DNA of 63,514 nt from Triparma columacea (lineage: Eukaryota > Sar > Bolidophyceae > Parmales > Triparmaceae): NCBI GenBank assembly GCA_030267965.1, contig BRYA01000016.1, positions 4,101-67,614 on the forward strand, read 5' to 3'. This document shows, piece by piece, positions 21,601-32,312 of this stretch; positions within the stretch are counted from its first letter, which is position 1, and every line of letters starts with the position of its first letter. The notes under the pieces were generated by a model that was given only the letters and a program-made list of their open reading frames with translations, was not told the DNA's origin and searched no databases. Both the position numbers and the translations under genes were made by a program.

Positions 21601-24600
21601 CGTCTATTCCTTCCCCCTCTCTAGGCAAGATCTCAGCGAGGGCAGCAAGTGGGGAACCTTCGTCCCCATTTTCCTTATCCTTCAGCCCCCCGTCGCTGTG
21701 AAGGGTGTTGAGAGTTACAATAACAGTGAGCTCTGGGACCGTATCCTTCCCGTTGGCGATATGCATAAATGCAGTGTCAACAATCTGCTCTATTTCGGGA
21801 CGCAGCTGTACTCTGGACTTGTCCTCCTGTCCCTCTCCTTCGCCTTGCTCCGTCTCTCCCATTACTTCCTTCTGAATGTCATTCATGACGTCCCCACCCG
21901 CTCCTCCGTTCTCCTTCCTTGGCCCCTTGTCCCTGATCCTCCAAACTTTGCTGCCCCCAACGCTCACGTCCGGTGAAACAATGACGCCCTCGGAGCCCTT
22001 CACAGCCATCGCGGATTCCTCGCCTCTTAGTTGCTTCCTTGTCCTGCAACCCCTCCACCACCCCTGCAAAGAGATTGCAGCAGCAGCGCTTACCAACATC
22101 TCGCTCGGTGCGTCCATACTCGTCTTGGAACCATCGAATTCGTTCTCGGTCTCTATTTCGATGTCTAATATTTCACTCACTAGACGCAAATTCTTGCTCG
22201 CGTGCAGGAACTGCCTGTTCTTGCAGAGGGACGCCACCTCCAAACCAATGCCAACGTAGTCCTTCCCCTTCTTGAGTTCGTTCAGGCTCATGAAAATACT
22301 CTTCAGACCGTTCTCCAAGTGTTTGTCAAATACAATTCTGGCCCCAGCGTCAATTTGAAGCAGTGCGTTCTCCTTTCTCTCTCTCTCTTCCCTAACCTCC
22401 TCGTCCTCCTCGTCGGTGTTCGCGGCCTCTCCGCCCCCTCCCTGGACTTCCCTGTACATGACAACTCCCGTCTCGAGGTTCAGGAATTGGTCATAATCCT
22501 TAACCCTCTCTCCATAAAAGCCAACCCTTGCGACCCTGTTGGTTGGCCTCCAGGAGGGCTTCTTCTTCTTTTTCTCCCTTTGAACTTCATCAGCTAGAAC
22601 ATCTAGCCCTTCTTCGTTTGTCCCTTCATTTAGCTGGCCCATCATGAGCTCAAAGGGCATGCCAGGTTGGCAAGCAAAGACTCTCTTGTTCAAGTAGTAG
22701 ATCTCTTTCGAGTCGACTTCAGGTGGCTTGCTCTTTGGTGGAGGGGGCACGAAATGCTCCTTGCTCTTAACCTTCTTCGCCCTATAGTAACCCTCGTTCA
22801 AGGCCCCCGGGATGGAACTTGGCTTGAAGTTCAGAAGCGGGAAGGCTTTTCCATTCCAAGCTCCCCTTGTCGTCATGAAAATGCACCAATCGTCGTGATC
22901 CCTTACGCTATCGCCAAAAGAGACTTCGACCACGCCAACCCCACTGTCTCTCAGCTGCAATAGCCTCTGGGTGCACCTGACACCTGAGCCGAGAGCAGTG
23001 TCAGACCTCACCATACTGCTTTTGCCGGGGAGAGAGTAGCTCAACAATCTGTCCGTAGCCTGATTTAGCTGGTGGGCAGTCGAAGCTGGAGAGTAATACT
23101 GTGCCTTGGCGAGGTTGCTAGTCTTCCTGCTGCTCAGCAAGGTGCCGGCCTCCAAGTCTATCAACCTGTCCTGGGACATATGAGACTTGGAAAACGCAAC
23201 AATGCCCTTTATGGCTTCGTCCAGCTCGTGAATCTTCGGGTGCGAAAAGAAGAGCTGTTCTGAGTTCGGGAGCTTTTTCCCTGTGCCTCTTCCTGCGCCA
23301 CCCTTGCCCCCCTGTCCCCCATTTCCAGTTCTCCTCCTATTCTTTAACATCTGCCGAGGGGTATTTATCGTAGGCAGAGCCTCAAAGTAGCGCGTGGCAT
23401 GCCACACGGAGTCAGAATATAAATCCCTCTTCTCCTTTACCTCATCGGGCCACACTTCGCTCATTTTTCCAAGCTCCTTCTTGCACATAGCGAAACTTCC
23501 CCCCACCCCCCCACTCCCTCCTCCCCTTGTCTCCATAAAATGCATTGTTTTCTTCTTGTCAGCACCAGTCGGTGGGAGCCTCTTGACCTGTTGTTTCGCG
23601 TTCTTGCTCTTTCCTAAAGCTTTCTGGGTGTCGAGATACATGTCCATCACAGATTCCCTCAGCCACCCCTCCTCACTGCTCGAGTTGAGGCGATTATACC
23701 GCATGGATGTAGGCCCAGATTGCGATGCTCGCATTAGCAGATTGGCAAGTGTAGTCTGGGCGCTCATGTTGGAGCTTTTCGCCTCTCTTCTGCTCGGAGA
23801 AGTCGAAGGGCTGAGGAGATTGTCAACCAGTTCGCCCTCTAGAGCTTCGTAGTGCGAGAGCTTGAGCCTTGTCCTAGCGAGGCGCTTGTGTTGTTGCTTA
23901 GAGTCGCGGCCAATTATGCTGATCACGATTTTCTGTGGCGTTGACGCCCTCTCGAAGAAATCGTCCTCGCCGCCGTCCTTCCCCCTCTTCTTGTTCTTCG
24001 CCTCGTCCCTGGCGCTACCTTCTTCCTGATTCTCAGAGGTTTCCTCCCAGGTCTTCGGCTTTTCCCACTGGAACGTGAAGTCCGCCTTATTCTTGTAGAA
24101 TTTGAAGCCAGTTAAGGGGTCGGCAAGCTGGCACCACTGAGAGTTCTTGCCCTTGCCCTTCCTCAGTATGAACGCCCTCCTTAGCATGTCCGGGTTGAGT
24201 ACATCCTGGGCTCCCCTGGATACGGTCTTGATGAACCTTTCTCGCTTTGTTATTCCAATCTTGCTATCTTTCTCTGCGGCGCTTTCCAGGTCAATTTCGT
24301 CTCCGTCGGAGCTCATATTTTCCTTTAGCATCGTGGTCTCGTATATTTTTCCCTCCCCCTTGGCTATGCGCTGGGCCACTCCAACTTCGGCCGTCTCAAA
24401 CTTGTTGTCCAGACTCTTCTCGGCATGCTTGAGATCGCCGTAAAGTCCCACGTAGTTTTCTATTTCAAGTGCATCCCTCGTGAAATTGGCTCCTGCGCGC
24501 AGACTGTCTAGGCCACGGATCCAGCTATTCCCGTTCCAGTTTACTTGCATCTTATCCTTCTGGACGAGCTCAAGCTTGTTCCACTTGGCCTCCACATCAG

Positions 24601-26984
24601 TCCTATTCTCCCAATTTCTTTCCAGCTTCCTCATGGCCGCGTCCTCCTGCAATGCCTTGTTCCTGCCGTCCAGTCTCTCAACTTCCTCCATTGCCATTCT
24701 CTTCTCGAAAATCAGAGGTGGCACCCACTGACCCCTCGCATCCATGGGGTTGTAGTAGAAAATCCTGCCCGAAGAATCGAGCCACTGCTCCCAGGTGTCG
24801 ATCGCCCTAATTTTTGCCCCCCTTCCCCTCAGCCTATCGAATATGTCGTCGTACGCTCCAGTCTTCTTTGCATTCTCCTTCACCCACGAGTCCTTCTCCT
24901 TCATCCTTCTACGCAGCTCTCGTCTTGCTTTTCGGCCTCTCACGTACTTTTGCAACATTTCCGCGGCCCTCTTTTGGCGGAGAATATAGCCAAGAGCACC
25001 GTCTTTGTACATTCCCGCTGCAGCTGCATCTTCGGTGTCAGCCCCGGCCTTCTCCTTACGGTCGTTAAGTTTCTTAATTTCGTCCTGCGAGACAGCCGTC
25101 GAGAAGACGGCCATTCCCTCCTCGACACCGACATCGGCCTTCTTTGTCGTCATGTTCTGGCTCTTCATCTGAGTGGCTGCAGTCTTTGGAGCCTCCAGCT
25201 TCTTTAGCTCCATGAACAGCGACGTGGGTTCGATGAAGTTTTCTGGCTTCTCCCACTGACTCTCGCCAGTTGCCTTGTAAATATAGAACCTCTCCCCCGT
25301 AATTTCATCTATGGCAGACTCCCATTCGCTCAAAGAATTCTTGATCGCAGCTTGCTTGTGAGCATCTGCGGAGACTGATGTGCTGTGAGGGGTCAATTCC
25401 GTCGGCTTCGTTTCTGTCCTTGCAGTGAGGGGCAAAGAAGTGGGTTTTTCCCATTGACTTTGGTTGGTCTTGGTGTTCACGTAGTAGAAAGAGTTGGAAT
25501 GATCATCAAATTCTTTTACCCACTTCTTCGAGCCGCTACCATTGCTGAAGGGAGTTTGACCTTGCTGCTGCTGTTATAAGTGAAGTGAATTGCGAAAGAG
25601 GTTGCGAAAGTATTTTAGAGGGGGTTGGGTTGGGCGTGCATGGAGTGACGTCGTCTTCGCGGCGCTCTATTACTATCCGTCCATTCTCACCTGCGTCGCC
25701 GTGGATCCTGCTGGAGAGGCGACGCCTTTCATTGAAGAGACGAGCGTTCCTGGAGGAGAGACCAGCGTTCCTGGAGGAGAGACCAGCGTTCCTGGTGGAG
25801 AGACCAGCGTTCCTGGTGGAGAGACCAGCGTTCCTGGAGGAGAGACCAGCGTTTGCTGAAGTGGCTGCCTCTGCGCTGAGTTACTACTGAAACCTGAGGG
25901 GCTCATCTCCAAAGGTGGAGGGCTTCCCATGCTGCGATGGCGCCGGGGAAGAGAGGATGGGTGGGGTCAGTAAAGTAATTTATTTCGTTTTTATCCTCTC
26001 TGATCTCACTAACCTTCGATTCGAGCTCAGAATCGTCACACTGCCAGCAGCCTGTGGTAAAAGGTGCGGCCAGCCCGGCGGAGGCTCCCATCTGCTCTCC
26101 TCGGTTGAGGCATTGTAATAGTAGTGCGAATTATTGTCGAAATCAAAGAGCTCTTCCCAGCCATTGAACGTGCGGATCTGCTGAAATTGAGGCTTTGGGG
26201 ATTGAGGAGGGAAGCTCGTCGGGTGGAGAGCGCTTGGAAACGACTGCTGCTGTTGCTGTTGGAAGGACACGTTGGTATTGCGTCGGGCAGGGGAGGAGAA
26301 ATGTAGGGCTGGAGACGGAGAAGTTAGGAAGCCCCCCGGCCTCTCCCAAGCGGACTCTTGGGTTTCTGGGTTGAAGTAGTACGGTGTTCCTGATTCGGGG
26401 TCCCACAGTTCTTGCCATGGGGCTGGCAGAGTCATGCCTGGCGTTGAAGCAAGAGCGCTATTGTTGGGCTTGGGGTAGGGGAAAGGGGAAGGAGAATTGA
26501 CACCTCCGTAGGGAGACTTGGTGGGGGACGCGTACATTGACGCCTGAGTCCCTGGGGTGGACACCAAGGTGCCATCTCCTGGCGTGTTATGCTGCAGCGG
26601 CCTAAGGGGAGTGCGAACTGGGCTAGGATCGCCCTTGCCCCCCATCATGATTTTGAAATTCTTCGGCATCTCCCACTGCGTCTCTTGCGTGTTGCGGTTC
26701 ATGTAGTAGGGCACCTGGGATTCTGCATCGATGTACTCATCCCATTCAGAGGACCTGGTGCTGAACTGTGACCTTGACGAGTGCATGGTTTGGGGTGTGG
26801 GGTGTCCGTAGAACTTTGGGGACTTCGTGGGCGATAGCTGGGATTGATTTTGGGTTTCCATCCCAGCAGGTCTTTCCCACATGGAGGCGAAGGTCTGCTC
26901 ATTGTAATAGTAAGGTGCCCCACTCTCTTGGTCGAACAGTTGAACCCACCCAGGAGGGAGGAGTCCATGGGCGTCCGAATCCAT
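18681..26984 (-). CDS. Giant multi-WW / IQ / TPR scaffold protein (2667 residues)
   Basis: Four exons in reverse order (26014-26984, 25691-25931, 20688-25570, 18681-20589) join in frame. Eight WW-type modules are visible, with approximate residues: 9-40 (PPGWVQLFD..YYYNEQ), 78-106, 185-214, 275-304, 420-447, 485-513, 663-689 and 881-909, the last two more divergent. Each has the opening Trp, an aromatic patch and a closing WE/W-P. IQ-like segments lie at 606-627 (MLQKYVRGRKARREL) and about 1567-1590 (SLQGWWRGCRTRKQL). Residues about 2000-2660 form TPR-like helix pairs (GRIKEADLRFRSVL; GRASEARGDLAAAEKFYTW). WW domains bind proline motifs, IQ motifs bind calmodulin-like proteins and TPRs bind peptides, so this is probably a scaffold. 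Exon 2 encodes a repeated TLVSPPG tract. It is divergent from the PDZ gene, 139 bp away. Confidence 0.85.
25736..25861 (-). repeat. Coding 21-bp minisatellite (TLVSPPG repeat)
   Basis: Six consecutive 21-bp units, five near-identical and the last degenerate, lie inside exon 2 of the WW/IQ/TPR gene. On the minus strand each reads the heptapeptide TLVSPPG. The unit is a multiple of three, so copy changes preserve frame. The heptad supplies Ser-Pro-Pro sites between the first four and last four WW domains. Confidence 0.9.
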
Positions 26985-27123
26985 CCCAAGACGAAAGTCT
27001 GTGATGCTAGTAGCGGAAGAATCGTAATGCTGATAACGTCGAAGATGGCTTCAGAACTTCGCAAACAGGGGTCAAGATTGTCTCAAAACTTCAAATTTAA
27101 TCGACAAAGAAGAAGTTTTTGGA

Positions 27124-29530
27124 ATGCCAGGTCCAAATGGCGAGTCTGTTGCGACAAAGTCTTGGCTTCGGGGGGCGAACTTGATGGTTACCCTCCAGAC
27201 TGAGTTCGACAAGCTGTTTCACACTGTGATCTTTGTGAAGCACATGAAACCCTACATTGCCGAGCAGCTGGATCACCCAACATCTAGGCAGGTGATGTTC
27301 GCCCTGATTGGGAGCCAGATGGTGAGAGAGCACTACTGTGAGTGGCCGAATACGCCGCAGATTCTACATCCCCCCTATCTTTCTGACGACATGAGGAAGG
27401 AACTCATGCACGAGGCCAGGTACAACCTTGCCAACCACATTGTCAAGAGTGCCAAGGAGGGAGACTTTCACAGTGAGGGGGCGCTGGTTGCCTTTAAGGA
27501 GACAATCGCGCACACGTACAAGAACGAGCTTCTCGGTTTTAAGAAGGTGAAAAGGGCAAAACAGAGAAGGGGGAGGGTTGGTAGCATGGAGGCCGGGGAG
27601 GGGGAGGACGGGGGGGGGGAGGACGGTGTATTGAGGCGGCTGAGGGCTAACAAGAAGGTGTCCACGTACGACGAGGTTGGGGCCGCCCTCGAATCCATCC
27701 TGGACCACTCGGCCTTCGCCATCCAGCGTCAAAGCATCCCCGAGAATATCAGGAACTTCTTCGGACCGAACATGGGGGGGAACAAGTGGAGCCTCCCAAA
27801 GACCATACTTACCAAAGTTGTGGGCAAAATCTTCCCCAAGCCATTGAGGGCATACCTTTACAAGTCGCACTTGATGAGAGGAGCGAAAAAAGATTACATG
27901 GTAATGGTGAAAAACGCTGCGGCGGAAAAGGGACTGGTGGAACCCTGGAGGACCTCGATTGACATGGATGACAGCAGCTACCTCTCAATATCCCTGAGAA
28001 CCGCCTTTACTGAGTCTCTTGCTGTATTCGACCAAAGGATGTTCGAAAAGGGGAGGAGGGTCTTGAACATGCTGCACACCCTGACAGGGAAGGAGAGGAG
28101 CGAGCTCAAATACGTTCTGCTTCCCATCCTATGGAACTTCGGGAGCTTCAATGAGTACGAGGTTGTCGGTCTTCTTGAGAGGTGAGCGAGGAGGCTGCAA
28201 GCAGCGGCTTTTTTGTAGCTAGCGAAGCTAAGGGGCAAGGCAAGCCGAAGCGAGTCGCGGTATTGATTGGAGTGTGACACGATTTATTGCTCGCTTACCG
28301 CGGCAGAAGGGATTAGATGACAACACGCCTTACAGCAGCTAACATCTTTCGTCTCCTCGCAGCTTCGAGAGGGACCATATGTCCCTTCCGACTTCGGAGG
28401 TGGCAACGGCAGCGCAAACTTTACTTGCTGCGTTGGATCCTAACCTCCACAAGCACCTAGGGGACACCCTGGTGGAGAATTCTAAGATTAATGTTTCTGC
28501 CTTCAATTCGGGAGGAAAGAAAATAGAGGAGCTCGTGAGGCAGATGATTGACATGGGCTTCGTCAGCTTGCTCAATCGCACCCAACTGGAGTTTGTATGG
28601 GATCATAATTTTTTGTTCGGTTGGAGGGAAAGCTGCTGTGCCCTCTTCTGCGTCGACATAATGTTCCTCCACCGCCAGCAACTGATGCAGTTCCGGGGGG
28701 GGGTTTTAGACTGTCTTGGCCTAATGCGTCGGAACAAGGACAATATTCTGACCTCCCAGCTCATTGACAGGTTCGAGTACTACCGGGGGAAAGGGTTGAT
28801 CCCTGACATTGACGTGACGCTCTGGGGGTGCGACCAGCCAAGAGTCAAGAAACTTCCTCTCCTTTTCAACTTCAAGGATGAGAACTTCAAGCCGGTGGAG
28901 ATAGATATGTACCAGAAAGAATCTCCAAGGCTTGATGAGCTGAAGGGGGGCTACGACGAGGCCATCGGGGAGACGATGGAGAAGCTCTTGGATGACGTGC
29001 AGAGTAGGATTAAGTCGGAAGCTACCGCTTTGTCGGGGCAAATGAAGGCGAAGATGCTCCTGCGGAGGATGATGAAGGGGGCAATAGCGAGGAGGAGGGT
29101 GAGAAAAGCGAAAGAGGCCAGGAGGAAGGAGCTTTTGGAGAAGGGCCTGAAGGACGACACAAAGGACAAGGTTTACACCGTGGTGTTCGAGGGGGGCGGG
29201 AGCTTGGGCTTCGTTTGTAGGGACAATTCTGAGGAGAACTTGGAGAAAGCGAAAGAACTAGGCCTCTTTGACGGCGTCAAGGGGGGGGACAAGGTTAAAA
29301 AGGGGGACATCACCAAACTTCCTGAGGTCTCCGTGGTCAACGAAGACAGCTATGCGGAGAAGGAGACCGTTGCGCCCGGAGACCTCGTCCTGGCCATCAA
29401 TGGGAAGGTTGTTGAGAAGAAGAAACTCAAGAAGTTCGTCACCAAAGCCAGGCAGGGAGGGAGTAAGGTCACGTTTTTGTTCATGAGGGGGTTGAAGATA
29501 AGGGTGGGGAACACTGCGAGCCTCGTGTGA
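27124..29530 (+). CDS. Uncharacterised protein with C-terminal PDZ domain
   Basis: Two exons, 27124-28181 and 28363-29530, give 741 residues; the 181-bp intron joins in phase 2 (AG|C). Residues 1-550 are mostly helical with a low-complexity Gly/Glu insert (GEGEDGGGEDG, about 160) and match no family I recognise. A basic helical stretch at about 575-605 (RRMMKGAIARRRVRKAKEARR) resembles an IQ or basic amphipathic helix. About 615-730 is a PDZ-type fold: YTVVFEGGGSLGFVCRD gives the carboxylate-loop position, and APGDLVLAINGKVVEK with SKVTFLFMR gives the typical second half. PDZ domains bind C-terminal peptides, so it is likely an adaptor. It starts 139 bp from the WW/IQ/TPR gene on the other strand and may share its promoter. 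Confidence 0.75.
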
Positions 29531-30062
29531 GGGAGTTGGCGTGGGGAGGGGGGGGGGATGAGAGAGGGAATTACCTGTTGTGTGTTACTGCCAAACATGA
29601 TGAAAGGTTTTTACTTCAGTGGGAGGGGTTTCTTCTTTCTTCCCCCCCCCACCCCCCCCCACACCCCCAGCCCCCTGGAGGACAAAAAATACCCAAACCA
29701 GACCTGAAAATTATATACCTTTAAGGTACGGCGTTTGGTGTTCCTTGTCTGATGGGGTCGTGTATATGGTGTCTGTCGCTGTTGGAGGTCCGGAGACTTA
29801 TGAAAATCATGTGTGGGGTGCGCAAGGGCTCTCAACATGGCAGCAACTGCCAAGTAACTGGTTGCTCCTTTTCGTCCTCACGGAGCGATGCTGAGCTTTT
29901 ACGGCTTGAAACCCGCGATTTTTAGGACTGGGTATCCCTTTGGGGGGATGGATATTGCTCGGTTATTGTGAATAATCCCAAACTCACCCTCCCCACCCCC
30001 GCTTCTCTGCACCGGTAGCCTTGGCAAAAGAAAGAGAGAACCTCCGCACAAGGAAAGAATCG
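29531..30062. other. Intergenic, no gene seen
   Basis: About 530 bp with a G run at 29549-29557 and a C/A-rich stretch at 29641-29670. It may contain an untranslated or short coding first exon of the PH gene: an ATG at 29888 opens a short frame, and CCGGTAG at about 30013-30019 is acceptor-like. The phases do not join cleanly, so I leave it uncalled. Confidence 0.4.
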
Positions 30063-30709
30063 ATGTCGACCCCATTGGCTCTCAAGCACGCAGTCGGTTC
30101 TGGTTCGCCCTCCCCTGTTGCCAGCCCCAAGAAGTTTGGGGCTGAAAATGATGACTACCTCCCCGAGGTTGATGTGAACCAGCTCAGGGTTTGGAACAGT
30201 AAGAGGAGGAAATGCTGCGGCTATTTGATGAAGAAGGGGGGGAGCTCCGGCGCGGCCTCGCTGTTCGGAAATAGAAAAAACTGGCAGAAGAGATTCTTCA
30301 TCCTTGAGCACCGCGTTGGTCCGAATGAGAATTACCTTTTAAGATATTATGCCCGGCCAGACGATTCTAAGCCCAAGGGCGCCCTCCCCCTCGACGGCGC
30401 CGAGGTCCTCGAGGGCATGGGTCGCAGCAAGAAGGGCGAGAAGGATTTCGCCTTCCAGCTCAAGGTCCCCGGCAGGAAGGACGTCTTTGACATCACCGCC
30501 AAGGACGCGAAGGAGAAGGAGATGTGGATCGAGACGCTCAAATACGTCGTTGCGGTCGCGAGCAATAGGGGCATGCTGATGAGGAAGAAGCTGGGCCAGG
30601 AGCACGCGGAGAGGGACAAAGCCAATGCAGAGTTTTTCATTGACGAGGAGGATCTGCCTCCCAGTCCCAGGAGGCTCCGGGAAAAGGGTCCGGGGAACCC
30701 GAGGATGAG
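30063..30709 (+). CDS. PH-domain protein, 5' part (runs into assembly gap)
   Basis: One exon of 215 codons plus two bases, ATG at 30063, ending at a GTGAGT donor. Residues about 50-165 form a pleckstrin-homology domain: CCGYLMKKGG opens strand 1, NWQKRFFILE is the strand 3 signature, PKGALPLDGAEV and VFDITAKDAKEKEMWIETL give the later strands and the final helix with its conserved Trp. PH domains bind phosphoinositides or proteins at membranes. The frame is also open upstream of 30063, so an upstream exon is possible. The intron runs into the gap at 30816; its last visible bases look like a pyrimidine tract before an acceptor, so the next exon is probably hidden in the gap. The 3' part may be the EF-hand exon at 31649. 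Confidence 0.75.
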
Positions 30710-30815
30710 GTGAGTTAGGATCTGTGTGCGTGGGGAGCGGGCCCGCGGAAGGGGGGTACAAGTGTGTGCAGTGTTTTTAAAACCCAACGTTACACTTTGC
30801 CCACTCTCGCCCCTA

Positions 30816-31583
30816 NNNNNNNNNNNNNNNNNNNNNNNNNNNNNNNNNNNNNNNNNNNNNNNNNNNNNNNNNNNNNNNNNNNNNNNNNNNNNNNNNNNNN
30901 NNNNNNNNNNNNNNNNNNNNNNNNNNNNNNNNNNNNNNNNNNNNNNNNNNNNNNNNNNNNNNNNNNNNNNNNNNNNNNNNNNNNNNNNNNNNNNNNNNNN
31001 NNNNNNNNNNNNNNNNNNNNNNNNNNNNNNNNNNNNNNNNNNNNNNNNNNNNNNNNNNNNNNNNNNNNNNNNNNNNNNNNNNNNNNNNNNNNNNNNNNNN
31101 NNNNNNNNNNNNNNNNNNNNNNNNNNNNNNNNNNNNNNNNNNNNNNNNNNNNNNNNNNNNNNNNNNNNNNNNNNNNNNNNNNNNNNNNNNNNNNNNNNNN
31201 NNNNNNNNNNNNNNNNNNNNNNNNNNNNNNNNNNNNNNNNNNNNNNNNNNNNNNNNNNNNNNNNNNNNNNNNNNNNNNNNNNNNNNNNNNNNNNNNNNNN
31301 NNNNNNNNNNNNNNNNNNNNNNNNNNNNNNNNNNNNNNNNNNNNNNNNNNNNNNNNNNNNNNNNNNNNNNNNNNNNNNNNNNNNNNNNNNNNNNNNNNNN
31401 NNNNNNNNNNNNNNNNNNNNNNNNNNNNNNNNNNNNNNNNNNNNNNNNNNNNNNNNNNNNNNNNNNNNNNNNNNNNNNNNNNNNNNNNNNNNNNNNNNNN
31501 NNNNNNNNNNNNNNNNNNNNNNNNNNNNNNNNNNNNNNNNNNNNNNNNNNNNNNNNNNNNNNNNNNNNNNNNNNNNNNNNNNN
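30816..31583. other. Assembly gap (768 N)
   Basis: Unsequenced bases. The real length is unknown. At least one exon of the PH-domain gene, the EF-hand gene, or a single gene joining both is probably missing here. Confidence 0.99.
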
Positions 31584-31648
31584 AGGAGAGAAGAGGCTAA
31601 GAAATGCGCTTCTTCTTTGTTCTAACCGTCCTCCCCCTTCACCCCCAG

Positions 31649-32150
31649 TCTCGCTGCCCCCCTCCAGTTCACCCCTTCCTCAAAGCACGGTGGTTTATCT
31701 ATAATCGATACCTCCCTCCTCCGTCAAGGTGTAACCTACGTAGTCTCCTTCGACGATCGTCGCCTCGATTGCATCGACGACCTCTCGGACGAACAGAAGG
31801 AAGAGATCGCAGAGACCTTCGCTAAATACGACGTTAACGGAGACGGTAACATCTCCAGGGAGGAGTGCATGATAGCGTGCAAGGAGAGGACTGACGCTGG
31901 GCTTGAGGCAATCGACAGACAGTTTGAGGCAGCGTTAAGCAGCGCTGGGAGCGACGCGGAGAGACAACAGATTATGGACCAGAAGGAAGTACACATTCAG
32001 AAGGTTAAGGAAAGCGAGGTTCAACTACTGGCGCAGCTGGCGAAGGCGGACGTTGACGGGGATGGGGAACTTAGCGAACAGGAGTTCTATTTGGCGGAGG
32101 CTTGGTGGATGAAAAGCACACTTAACCCGACTAAGGTTTCCTTGTTTTAG
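31649..32150 (+). CDS. EF-hand calcium-binding protein, last exon
   Basis: The exon opens after a C-rich acceptor (CACCCCCAG) and continues for 167 codons plus one base to TAG at 32150. Two EF-hand loops are visible: DVNGDGNISREE after a FAKY helix, and DVDGDGELSEQE before FYLAEAWW. Both have Asp or Asn at positions 1, 3 and 5, Gly at 6 and Glu at 12, so both should bind calcium. About 45 residues of helix separate them, more than in calmodulin. The exon starts in phase 2, which matches the end of the PH-domain exon before the gap, so both may belong to one calcium/phosphoinositide protein. The stop lies 162 bp from the convergent Tim23 gene. Confidence 0.7.
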
Positions 32151-32312
32151 AGTCTGGTTTGGTGTGTAGGCGGGGAGTGGGGGGGGGGGGAGGGGGGGGG
32201 GGGTACTAAACAGAGGAATTGTCAAACAATGAAACAGCTTTAGTGCGTATTCTTCTTTCTGACAAATTGTGCCGCCTTTTACTCTACACATATTTCGAAA
32301 ACCACCCTCCAC

